Origin: Niveispirillum sp.
Lineage (GTDB): Bacteria; Pseudomonadota; Alphaproteobacteria; Azospirillales; Azospirillaceae
DNA: 6,482 nucleotides
Assembly: GCA_016463045.1 (NCBI GenBank)
Contig: JAEMSB010000241.1
Span: forward strand, 1-6,482
Reading direction: 5' to 3'
Made by a program: the position numbers and the translations under genes. Below the pieces are notes generated by a model. It had not been told where the DNA came from. It ran no database searches and saw only the letters and a list, made by a program, of their open reading frames with translations. Below are positions 1 through 6,469 of the stretch, piece after piece (position 1 is the stretch's first letter; every line of letters starts with the position of its first letter).

Positions 1-1
1 T

Positions 2-1045
2 CAGGGTCCTGTGGCCTGGGCGCGCGCCAATCTGTTCTCCACCTGGTACAATGCGCTGCTGACGCTGCTGATTGCCTATGTGCTGGTCCGTACCATCCCC
101 GGCGTCATTGACTGGGCGCTGGTCAAGGCCAGTTGGACCGGCGATGCGGCGGCCTGTCGGGAGGCGGGTGGCGCCTGCTGGGCCTTTCTGGCGGAGAAGT
201 GGCGCTTCATCCTGTTCGGGACCTTCCCCGATGATCAGCATTGGCGCCCGACGCTGGCCATCCTGTCCATGATCGGCACCTTGGTCCTGTCGGCGGATCG
301 CCGCCTGTGGGGCCGGCCGCTGATTTATATCTGGACCGTTGGCATCGGCTTTTCGGCGCTGATGATGTTCGGTGGGGTGCTGGGCCTGGACTATGTGCCC
401 ACGGAGCTGTGGGGCGGTCTGCCGCTGACCCTGGCCTTGTCCATCGTGGGGCTGGTGGCCAGTTTCCCGCTGGGTGTACTGCTGGCGCTGGGCCGGACGT
501 CGGACCTGCCCGTCATGCGCGGCCTGTCGGTTGTCTATATTGAGCTGGTGCGCGGCGTCCCCCTGATCTCCATCCTGTTCATGGCGTCGGTCATGCTGCC
601 GCTATTCCTGCCGGCGGGCGTGTCCATCGACAAGGTGCTGCGCGCCCTGATTGGCATCTGTCTGTTTTCTGCGGCTTACGTGGCCGAGGTGGTGCGCGCC
701 GGCCTGCAGGCCATCCCGAAGGGACAGGTGGAGGCGGCCAAGGCCCTGGGTCTGGGCTATTGGCAGCGACAGCGCCTGATCATCCTGCCGCAGGCCCTGT
801 CGCTGGTGATCCCGCCGCTGGTCAATTCCTTCATCGCCAGCTTCAAGGATACCAGCCTGGTCATCGTCATCGGCCTGCTGGACCTGCTGTCCACGGCCAA
901 GGCCGCCCTGACCGACCCGGCCTGGCGCGGTTTCTACAAGGAAGCCTATCTGTTTGTGGGCGTCATCTACCTGCTGTTCTGCTACGCGCTGTCCCGCTAC
1001 AGCCGGTATTTGGAGACCGTCCTTGGGCAGGGGAGGCGGCGGTGA
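2..1045 (+). CDS. aapM: Polar amino acid ABC transporter permease, AapM type (5' end cut by window edge)
   Basis: This is an inner-membrane permease subunit of a general L-amino acid importer in the polar amino acid (HisM/GlnP) class; it forms the translocation channel with a second permease (AapQ) and docks on the ATPase. A GTG at 11 could be read as a start, but the frame is open to the left edge and reads Gln-Gly-Pro before it, and AapM proteins are normally longer at the N-terminus. I therefore call it partial, with the true start outside the window. Counting from GTG 11, hydrophobic segments lie near residues 13-31, 81-94, 103-123, 136-160, 185-203, 211-229, 263-290 and 312-328. The loop at 32-80 carries two cysteines (C49, C56). 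The EAA loop that contacts the ATPase is at 241-260 (EAAKALG then IILP). The membrane core starts at GGLPLT (135). The ATPase gene follows after 64 bases. The family is certain; the symbol rests on the long N-terminal region and the neighbour. Confidence 0.87.
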   Translation, partial: QGPVAWARANLFSTWYNALLTLLIAYVLVRTIPGVIDWALVKASWTGDAAACREAGGACWAFLAEKWRFILFGTFPDDQHWRPTLAILSMIGTLVLSADRRLWGRPLIYIWTVGIGFSALMMFGGVLGLDYVPTELWGGLPLTLALSIVGLVASFPLGVLLALGRTSDLPVMRGLSVVYIELVRGVPLISILFMASVMLPLFLPAGVSIDKVLRALIGICLFSAAYVAEVVRAGLQAIPKGQVEAAKALGLGYWQRQRLIILPQALSLVIPPLVNSFIASFKDTSLVIVIGLLDLLSTAKAALTDPAWRGFYKEAYLFVGVIYLLFCYALSRYSRYLETVLGQGRRR

Positions 1046-1097
1046 GGGCTGTGATGCTGACCATGTTTGCCACAATCACCGCCCGTCGCTTCGACAC

Positions 1098-1101
1098 GGA
1101 G
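1098..1101 (+). promoter_or_regulatory. Ribosome binding site of aapP
   Basis: GGAG lies eight bases before the ATG at 1110. It supports this start, and no other in-frame start lies near it. The 64-base gap after aapM shows no terminator-like hairpin, so the two genes are probably cotranscribed. Confidence 0.6.
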
Positions 1102-1109
1102 TTTTCTGA

Positions 1110-1853
<744 letters not shown>

Positions 1854-1879
1854 GGCGCTGGGACTGATTTTTCAGATTG

Positions 1880-1920
1880 CGTGCAACAGGGTGAAACCCA
1901 AAATAAAGGTGTGTTGCACG
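1880..1920. repeat. Inverted repeat with nested small hairpin downstream of aapP
   Basis: CGTGCAACA (1880-1888) and TGTTGCACG (1912-1920) are perfect 9-base inverted arms. Inside the 23-base loop, GGGT (1889-1892) and ACCC (1896-1899) form a second small hairpin closed by GAA. The element starts 26 bases after the aapP stop, in a stretch that is clearly more AT-rich than the genes. It could be part of a 3' end structure, protecting the mRNA or ending transcription, or an operator-like site. No run of T follows on either strand. Confidence 0.5.
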
Positions 1921-1936
1921 GAATGTCAGAATGGAA

Positions 1937-1975
1937 AGGATCAAGGCACATCTGTCCAGGATGTGCCTTGATCCT
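1937..1975. terminator. Likely bidirectional terminator between aapP and the Nudix gene
   Basis: The arms AGGATCAAGGCACATC (1937-1952) and 1960-1975 are perfect 16-base inverted repeats around a 7-base loop. The element sits between two convergent genes, 83 bases after the aapP stop and 27 bases beyond the Nudix stop, which is where a shared terminator is expected. Neither side has a clean T tract: the + side continues ATAATCC and the - side TTTCCATTC. It is therefore a strong hairpin with only a weak classical terminator tail. Confidence 0.65.
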
Positions 1976-2002
1976 ATAATCCAGGCCGCGCGCCAGCAAT
2001 AG

Positions 2003-2422
2003 TTAGCGGCGGGCGAAGGCGTCGCGCAGCACCTGCTTCAACGGCTCCCACGCCACCAGCACCTCGCACGCCGCAAGGTCGGCCCAGCGGGCATCCAGCG
2101 CGTCATCGCCGGGCACCGGCGCACCGGCGATCCAGTCGGCCTCCACATCCACGATGGTGTAGTGGAAGGCCAACCGCCCCTCGGCGTCATGAACGATGTT
2201 ATCGACGGCGGTCAGGATGGACCGCGCCCGCGCGGTGATGCCCGTCTCCTCCATCACCTCCCGCTCCGCCGCCGCGAACAGCGTCTCCCCCAGTTCCTGC
2301 GACCCGCCGGGCAGGGACCATTCGCCATAGCCGGGCGGCTTGCCCCGCCGGATCAATAGCACCTGCCCGTCCTTCCAGACCAGACAGCCGACACCGACGC
2401 GGGGATGGGTGGTAGGGGACAT
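2003..2422 (-). CDS. Nudix (MutT-type) hydrolase
   Basis: This is a small cytoplasmic Nudix pyrophosphohydrolase, which cleaves a nucleoside diphosphate linked to another group X using Mg2+ or Mn2+. The Nudix box GX5EX7REUXEEXGU is complete at residues 40-62 of a 139-residue protein (G40, E46, R54, E55, E58, E59, G61). Upstream, RVGVGCLVWKDGQVLLIRRGKPPGYGEWSLPGG is the standard first part of the fold, split here only by my reading. It resembles the ADP-ribose pyrophosphatase/8-oxo-dGTPase group (COG1051), but the substrate cannot be told from sequence. I chose ATG 2422 because families of this type start about ten residues before the RVGVG strand. An in-frame TTG at 2452 would add ten residues. 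Neither start has a good Shine-Dalgarno sequence. Neighbours give no pathway clue; it is a single-gene unit convergent with aapP. Confidence 0.85.
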   Translation of the reverse strand: MSPTTHPRVGVGCLVWKDGQVLLIRRGKPPGYGEWSLPGGSQELGETLFAAAEREVMEETGITARARSILTAVDNIVHDAEGRLAFHYTIVDVEADWIAGAPVPGDDALDARWADLAACEVLVAWEPLKQVLRDAFARR

Positions 2423-2672
2423 GGGGGGGCACAGGTGGGAGTTGACGAACAATCTGCCCCAACATACTCATTTATGAGGATCTTGGGAGGCATGAACCTG
2501 AGCGGATTTGACCATATAGGGGATTTGAGGCGCATCCTCATCAGCCTGCTGACCGGCATTAGACCCGGATCTCATCAACCAGTGGGCTATGGCGATCTGG
2601 TTGGTTTACGGGTCGATGATGATTTGTCCCTCCCGGATGGCGTTATCAGGGACTTTGTACCGATGATGGATC
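2423..2672. other. Gene-free stretch upstream of the Nudix gene
   Basis: Together with the elements listed next, this makes about 370 bases without a convincing gene. It should hold the Nudix promoter, but I cannot place -35 and -10 boxes with confidence. It contains a 12-base palindrome, CTCATTTATGAG (2467-2478), 45 bases upstream of the Nudix ATG, and small inverted arms TGAGG/CCTCA (2526-2530/2536-2540). A + strand open frame covers 2405-2686, but its codons end in A or T far more often than the true genes here, it lacks a well-spaced ribosome binding site and I recognise nothing in it. The opposite strand reads as a peptide interrupted by a TAA at 2606-2608, which might be a gene relic. 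Confidence 0.5.
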
Positions 2673-2729
2673 GTAGCGCGGATTAGCGAAGCGTAATCCG
2701 CCGGCTTCCGCTTTGCTAATCCGCGCTAC
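2673..2729. repeat. REP-like double palindrome with inverted GTAG feet
   Basis: Two copies of a GTAG-footed palindrome face each other. The left copy begins GTAGCGCGGATTAGC on the + strand at 2673, and the right copy begins with the same 15 bases on the - strand at 2729. Together the arms 2673-2693 and 2709-2729 pair over 21 positions with one G-T wobble (2688/2714) around a 15-base loop. The left copy also folds on itself: GCGGATTA (2678-2685) with TAATCCGC (2694-2701). A GTAG foot plus an imperfect palindrome is the hallmark of REP elements mobilised by the RAYT (TnpA-REP, Y1 HUH) transposase family, and an inverted pair matches a BIME unit. No RAYT gene is in the window. Confidence 0.7.
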
Positions 2730-2757
2730 AAAATTGGGCCATCGCGCCCTCTGCGAC

Positions 2758-2789
2758 ACGGGCGGGTGCCTCTTCCAGCACCCGCCCGT
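2758..2789 (-). terminator. Terminator-like hairpin of phaB
   Basis: ACGGGCGGGTGC (2758-2769) and GCACCCGCCCGT (2778-2789) form a perfect 12-pair, very GC-rich stem with an 8-base loop. It starts six bases beyond the phaB stop codon. There is no T tract on the - strand side (GTCGCAGAGG follows), so it could be a terminator helped by Rho or a 3' end stabiliser. Position and stem strength make a 3' end role likely. Confidence 0.65.
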
Positions 2790-2795
2790 TGCACC

Positions 2796-3518
2796 TTAAT
2801 ACATATGCTGGCCGCCATTGATGGACAGGGTCGAGCCGGTGATGAAGCCGCCTTCGTCCGCCACCAGGAACAGCACGCCACGGGCGATTTCGGAGGCCTG
2901 GCCCAGGCGGCCCACCGGGACCTTCGCGACGATCTTCTTCAGAACGTCGGCGGGCACGGCGCGGACCATGTCGGTGTCGATATAGCCGGGCGCGATGGCG
3001 TTGACCGTGATGCCCTTGGCGGCACCTTCCTGGGCCAGGGCCTTGGTGAAGCCATGGATGCCCGACTTGGCGGCGGCGTAGTTCACCTGACCGTACTGGC
3101 CGGCCTGACCATTGATCGAACCGATATTGACGATGCGGCCAAAGTTACGCTCGCGCATGCCGTCGATGACCGCGCGGCAGGTGTTGAAGCAGCTGGTCAG
3201 GTTGGTCTGAATGACGGCGTTCCACTGCTCGAACGTCATGCGGTGCATGGTGCCGTCGCGGGTGATGCCGGCATTGTTCACCAGCACGTCGACCGGACCC
3301 AGCTCCGCCTCGATCTGCGCGACGGACGCCTTCACCGCGTCGAAGTCCGACACGTCGAACTTATAGGCCTTGATGCCCGTGCGTTCGGTAAACTCGGCGG
3401 CGGCCGTGTCATTGCCGGCGTAATTTGCGGCGACGATGTAGCCGGCATCCCTCAGCGCGACGGAAATCGCCTCGCCAATGCCGCGCGTACCACCCGTCAC
3501 CAATGCCACTCGTGCCAT
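2796..3518 (-). CDS. phaB: Acetoacetyl-CoA reductase (PHB synthesis)
   Basis: This is an NADPH-dependent short-chain dehydrogenase/reductase that turns acetoacetyl-CoA into (R)-3-hydroxybutyryl-CoA in the cytoplasm, the second step to PHB. The 240-residue protein has the cofactor motif TGGTRGIG (8-15), NNAG (81-84), the structural Asn in QTNL (N106) and the catalytic triad Ser134 (NIGSING), Tyr147 and Lys151 (NYAAAKSG). It ends NGGQHMY, the typical end of PhaB, which separates it from FabG; other PhaB-like features are QWNAVIQTNLTSCFNTCRAV and APGYIDTDMVRAVP. The frame opens 15 codons earlier (3563), but ATG 3518 fits the family length and has GGGGGA six bases before it. phaA lies upstream on the same strand, 149 bases away, with a terminator-like hairpin between them, so phaB may also have its own promoter. 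The NADPH preference is family knowledge, not visible here. Confidence 0.95.
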   Translation of the reverse strand: MARVALVTGGTRGIGEAISVALRDAGYIVAANYAGNDTAAAEFTERTGIKAYKFDVSDFDAVKASVAQIEAELGPVDVLVNNAGITRDGTMHRMTFEQWNAVIQTNLTSCFNTCRAVIDGMRERNFGRIVNIGSINGQAGQYGQVNYAAAKSGIHGFTKALAQEGAAKGITVNAIAPGYIDTDMVRAVPADVLKKIVAKVPVGRLGQASEIARGVLFLVADEGGFITGSTLSINGGQHMY

Positions 3519-3524
3519 TTTGTT

Positions 3525-3530
3525 TCCCCC
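3525..3530 (-). promoter_or_regulatory. Ribosome binding site of phaB
   Basis: GGGGGA lies six bases before ATG 3518 on the - strand. It decides for the 240-residue form over longer in-frame starts up to 3563. Confidence 0.6.
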
Positions 3531-3547
3531 GTTGTTGTGGCCTTCAG

Positions 3548-3594
3548 GCCGGCTGTAAATCATTGAACTTTAATACCGGCGGCGGTTTGCCGCC
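3548..3594 (-). promoter_or_regulatory. phaB leader: AT-rich segment flanked by short inverted repeats
   Basis: Between the phaA terminator hairpin and phaB lies a strikingly AT-rich segment (3553-3575) in otherwise GC-rich DNA. It is framed by GCCGG (3548-3552) and CCGGC (3576-3580), and next to it GGCGGC (3578-3583) and GCCGCC (3589-3594) form a 6-pair hairpin. Such a patch is where a phaB promoter could sit, but I see no clear TTGACA-like -35 or TATAAT-like -10, so the assignment is tentative. Confidence 0.3.
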
Positions 3595-3632
3595 TTGATA
3601 TGCCTCAGGGCAGTCTGATCCCTGAAAGCGAA

Positions 3633-3655
3633 CGGGGGTGCTTTTGGCACCCCCG
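3633..3655 (-). terminator. Terminator-like hairpin downstream of phaA
   Basis: CGGGGGTGC (3633-3641) and GCACCCCCG (3647-3655) form a perfect 9-pair stem with a 5-base loop, 12 bases beyond the phaA stop. On the - strand it is followed by TTCGCTTTCAG, only mildly T-rich. It lies between phaA and phaB, so it may partly or fully uncouple the two genes. Confidence 0.65.
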
Positions 3656-3667
3656 CTTAAACTGTCG

Positions 3668-4843
3668 TCAGTCGCGTTCGACGCAGAGGGCAACGCCCAT
3701 GCCGCCGCCGATGCAAAGGGTTGCCAGACCCTTCTTGGCATCCCGTCGCACCATTTCATGCAGCAGCGTCACCAGCACGCGCGCACCCGATGCACCGATC
3801 GGATGGCCCAGCGCGATGGCGCCGCCATTGACGTTCACCTTGGAGGTGTCGAAACCCAGGTCGCGGTTGACCGCGATGGCCTGGGCGGCAAACGCCTCGT
3901 TCGCTTCGATCAGGTCCAACTGGTCGATGGACCAGCCGGCCTTGCGCAGGGCCTCACGGCTGGCCGGGATCGGGCCGGTGCCCATGATGGTGGGATCGAC
4001 GCCGGCGGTGGCCCAGGACGCGATGCGGGCCAGCGGGGCGACGCCACGCTTGGCGGCATTGTCGGCGCGCATCAGGACCAGGGCGGCAGCCCCGTCATTG
4101 ATGCCCGAGGCGTTGCCGGCGGTGACGGAACCCGTCTTGGAGAAGGCGGGGCGCAGCTTGGCCAGCGTTTCGATGGTCGTGCCGTGCTTGGGATATTCGT
4201 CGGTATCGACGATGACATCGCCCTTGCGGCCGGCCACCGTCACGGCGGCAATCTCATCCTTGAAGCGGCCTTCCTTCTGGGCGGCTTCGGCCTTGTTCTG
4301 GGAGGCGGCGGCAAAGGCGTCCTGCTCCTCCCGCGTGATGCCGTACTTGGCGGCCACGTTTTCCGCCGTCTGGCCCATATGGTAATTGTTGAACGCGTCC
4401 CACAGGCCGTCCTTGATCATGGTGTCGACCATGGACGTGTCGCCCATCTTGGTGCCGCCACGCATATACATGGCATGCGGGGACAGGCTCATGCTCTCCT
4501 GACCGCCGGCCACCACGATATCGGTGTCACCCAGCAGCAGCGACTGATAGCCCAGCGCGACCGCGCGCAGGCCAGAGCCGCAGATCTGGTTGATGGCATA
4601 GGCGGTGCGGCCTGCCGGAATGCCGGCGGCAATCGCGGCCTGACGGGCCGGGTTCTGGCCCAGGGCGGCGGTCAGCACATGGCCCAGCACCACCTCGTTC
4701 ACTTCCGCCGCGTCGGTCTTGGCGCGTTCCAGGGCGGCGCGGATGGCCACTTCGCCCAGCTTGTGCGCGGGCACGGACCCGAGCGCGCCATTGAACGCGC
4801 CGATCGGGGTGCGGGCTGCACCGGCAATTACCACTTCGACCAT
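3668..4843 (-). CDS. phaA: Acetyl-CoA acetyltransferase (biosynthetic thiolase, PHB synthesis)
   Basis: This thiolase condenses two acetyl-CoA to acetoacetyl-CoA with release of CoA, the first step to PHB, in the cytoplasm. The 391-residue protein carries all catalytic residues of the family: nucleophile Cys88 in NQICGSG, His155 in NYHMGQTAEN, Asn315 in NEAFAAQ, His347 in ALGHPIGASGAR and Cys377 in LCIGGGMG. Each sits one place before the classical Zoogloea ramigera numbering (Cys89, His348, Cys378), so length and alignment are normal. ATG 4843 is chosen over a GTG at 4858 because AGGAG lies seven bases before the ATG and overlaps the GTG region. PhaB follows on the same strand. This pairing points to PHB synthesis over ketone body or fatty acid breakdown, although thiolases of this group are reversible and the enzyme could also serve acetoacetate use. 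Confidence 0.96.
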   Translation of the reverse strand: MVEVVIAGAARTPIGAFNGALGSVPAHKLGEVAIRAALERAKTDAAEVNEVVLGHVLTAALGQNPARQAAIAAGIPAGRTAYAINQICGSGLRAVALGYQSLLLGDTDIVVAGGQESMSLSPHAMYMRGGTKMGDTSMVDTMIKDGLWDAFNNYHMGQTAENVAAKYGITREEQDAFAAASQNKAEAAQKEGRFKDEIAAVTVAGRKGDVIVDTDEYPKHGTTIETLAKLRPAFSKTGSVTAGNASGINDGAAALVLMRADNAAKRGVAPLARIASWATAGVDPTIMGTGPIPASREALRKAGWSIDQLDLIEANEAFAAQAIAVNRDLGFDTSKVNVNGGAIALGHPIGASGARVLVTLLHEMVRRDAKKGLATLCIGGGMGVALCVERD

Positions 4844-4850
4844 GGTTCCT

Positions 4851-4855
4851 CTCCT
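4851..4855 (-). promoter_or_regulatory. Ribosome binding site of phaA
   Basis: AGGAG on the - strand, seven bases before ATG 4843, within a longer purine run (GAGGAGAGGAA). It is the strongest Shine-Dalgarno sequence in the window and settles the phaA start. Confidence 0.75.
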
Positions 4856-4862
4856 CACACGT

Positions 4863-4886
4863 GCGGGGTCCGGATCCGGCCCCTGC
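4863..4886. repeat. 24-base near-perfect palindrome in the phaA leader
   Basis: The 24 bases are self-complementary about 4874/4875 with a CCGGATCCGG core. Ten of twelve positions pair by Watson-Crick rules, one is a G-T wobble (4865/4884) and one is a mismatch (4869/4880). It lies eight bases upstream of the phaA ribosome binding site and 84 bases beyond the stop of the kinase gene. It could be an operator for a dimeric regulator, a leader RNA hairpin, or a terminator for the kinase transcript. There is no T tract. Confidence 0.5.
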
Positions 4887-4969
4887 TTGTCGCCATCACG
4901 CCGGAAGCTTAGGCGGAAGCGTACCGGCGGCGCAAGCCAAGGGTCCGCGATAGCCCTGTCCCAGTCGCA

Positions 4970-6469
4970 TTATTGCACTGCAACATGGTCGGTGGACAGG
5001 TCAGCCGGGGCCGGTTCCGGGGGCTTTCCAGGGCTGATCCGGGGGAAGTTCAGGGTGAACAGGGCCCCGCCTTGGGGGGCGGCACCCACCCGCACCGTAC
5101 CGCCCATCCGCACCGTCACGATATTATACAGAAGATGCAGACCCAGGCCGGACCCGCCCGTGCCCCGGCGCGTGGTGAAGAAGGGTTCGAAGATGCGGGG
5201 CCAGAGTTCACGGGGAATGCCCTGCCCATCATCGCTATAGGCCAGTTCGACCCGGTCGCCATCCAGCACGCGGGCGGTCAGACGCAAGGTGCCGTCGCGC
5301 CGCCCGTCCGGATAGGCATGGACGATGGAATTGATCACCAGATTGGTGATGACCTGGGCCATGGCACCGGGATGGCCATCCATCTCGATGCCGTCGGGCA
5401 CGGCCATTTCCACCTTGTGCCCGGCATGGCGGATGCGGGGCGCCAGACTGGCCAGCACCTCCGCCGCATAGGCCCGCAGGTCATAGGGGCGGCGGGCATC
5501 GGACGATTGATCCACCGCCACTTCCTTGAACGACTGGATCAGTTCGGCAGCACGGGTGGCATTCTTTTCAATCAGGGTCGCCATTTCATCCACCACATGC
5601 AGATATTCATCGAAAGTGGAGCGGCGCAGTTGTCCCTGCGCCGCCAGCGCCATGATGTTGGCGGTTTCTGTGCGCAACTGCGAGGCGCCGGTGACGGCCA
5701 GACCCACAGGCGTGTTCACCTCATGCGCCACGCCGGCCACCATCGACCCCAGGCTGGCCATCTTTTCCTGCAGGATCATCTGTTCCTGTGCCTCGCGCAG
5801 ATCCACCAGGGTCTTTTCGGCCCTACGGCGCCCCTCAATGGCAGCGTCGCGGGCCTGCGCCAGCATGCGCCGCGTCTTGGTGCGGGCCGATTGCGAGGAC
5901 AGGTTGGCCAGCACCAGCAACAGCAGCGCCGTCAGCAGAAAGGCGAATCGACTGTGGATATCGGCGGGTGCTTCCCCGCTATAGAGCTGCCAGGCGTAGG
6001 TGCCGCAGATCACGGCCAGGAAGCCAGAGAAGAAGTAAAGGATGGCGCGGTTGCCGCCGAAATTGCCCGTGGTGGCCAGGGCCGTCAGGAACAGCGGCAC
6101 CAGGGGGGAGGCGATACCGTCCGTAAAATGCAGCAGGATGGCGATCAGGCTGAGACCCGCCAGATTATTGGCAATCGTGATCTCATGAAACCGCCCGGTC
6201 AGGCGCACCAGCACCAGATTGCCACCGACCAGCAGCGCGTAGACAGCCCAGGCCAGGCTGACGGGATCGAACGGCCCCTCATTCACAGCCCAGACGGTGT
6301 AGAGCACCAGGATACCGGTCAGGATCAGCAGGGTAACGCGGATGAAGGCGCGAGCACGCAGCAGCGCCTTCTCATCAAAGCCGCGTTCGCGCATCGGAGC
6401 AGGCAGAAACAGGTCCGTCGCCGTGCGCAAGGCCCGGGCCGGCCATAAGTGCCAGCTGTCAGCTGCCAT
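4970..6469 (-). CDS. Membrane-bound sensor histidine kinase
   Basis: This is an inner-membrane two-component sensor kinase of 499 residues that would autophosphorylate on His249 and pass phosphate to a response regulator. About six hydrophobic segments fill residues 42-190 (near 42-62, 70-90, 97-115, 118-136, 142-162, 175-190), with no recognised periplasmic sensor domain. A charged, helix-forming stretch (192-235) leads into EKMASLGSMVAGVAHEVNTPVG, the H box. The ATP-binding domain has the N box around ITNLVINSIVHAY (374-386), G1 DDGQGIP (413-419), F box FEPFFTT (427-433) and G2 GTGGSGLGL (436-444), all intact. The HEVNTP box is typical of the HPK4-like kinases. The ATG at 6469 has GAGGG eight bases upstream, but the frame stays open to the window edge, so a start further out is possible. 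No response regulator is visible; phaA follows on the same strand after 126 bases. Ligand and target are unknown. Confidence 0.9.
   Translation of the reverse strand: MAADSWHLWPARALRTATDLFLPAPMRERGFDEKALLRARAFIRVTLLILTGILVLYTVWAVNEGPFDPVSLAWAVYALLVGGNLVLVRLTGRFHEITIANNLAGLSLIAILLHFTDGIASPLVPLFLTALATTGNFGGNRAILYFFSGFLAVICGTYAWQLYSGEAPADIHSRFAFLLTALLLLVLANLSSQSARTKTRRMLAQARDAAIEGRRRAEKTLVDLREAQEQMILQEKMASLGSMVAGVAHEVNTPVGLAVTGASQLRTETANIMALAAQGQLRRSTFDEYLHVVDEMATLIEKNATRAAELIQSFKEVAVDQSSDARRPYDLRAYAAEVLASLAPRIRHAGHKVEMAVPDGIEMDGHPGAMAQVITNLVINSIVHAYPDGRRDGTLRLTARVLDGDRVELAYSDDGQGIPRELWPRIFEPFFTTRRGTGGSGLGLHLLYNIVTVRMGGTVRVGAAPQGGALFTLNFPRISPGKPPEPAPADLSTDHVAVQ
4973..4983. promoter_or_regulatory. 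Candidate operator-like palindrome TTGCACTGCAA
   Basis: This perfect 5-1-5 palindrome overlaps the last codons of the kinase gene and lies 130 bases upstream of the phaA start. TGC/GCA-rich palindromes are known targets of the PHB regulator PhaR in Paracoccus and Rhodobacter, but the spacing here differs from the CTGC-N3-GCAG form I recall. It could equally be chance coding sequence (Val-Ala-Val-Gln). Confidence 0.2.

Noticed and set aside
1046..1109. Possible small gene or regulatory element between aapM and aapP
   Set aside because: Only 64 bases, with no hairpin and no start codon with a ribosome binding site other than that of aapP itself.
2405..2686. + strand open frame of 93 codons in the gap upstream of the Nudix gene
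   Set aside because: It starts inside the Nudix gene, ends inside the REP-like element, has AT-rich third positions unlike the neighbours and no well-spaced ribosome binding site or known motif.
2766..3566. + strand open frame of 266 codons opposite phaB
   Set aside because: It is antisense to a complete short-chain reductase, has no recognisable motif, and its start lies inside the phaB terminator stem.
4858..4863. CACGTG hexamer upstream of phaA
   Set aside because: A six-base palindrome is expected often by chance in GC-rich DNA, and no bacterial regulator can be tied to it here.
3638..4912. Long + strand open frame of 424 codons opposite phaA
   Set aside because: It is an antisense shadow: repetitive Gly/His/Asp/Gln-rich translation without motifs, against a full thiolase on the - strand.
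4973..6448. Long + strand open frame of 491 codons opposite the histidine kinase
   Set aside because: It mirrors the kinase almost base for base. Its product is rich in Gln, His, Gly and Arg with no fold or motif, as expected for the antisense of GC-rich coding DNA, while the - strand frame has all kinase boxes.
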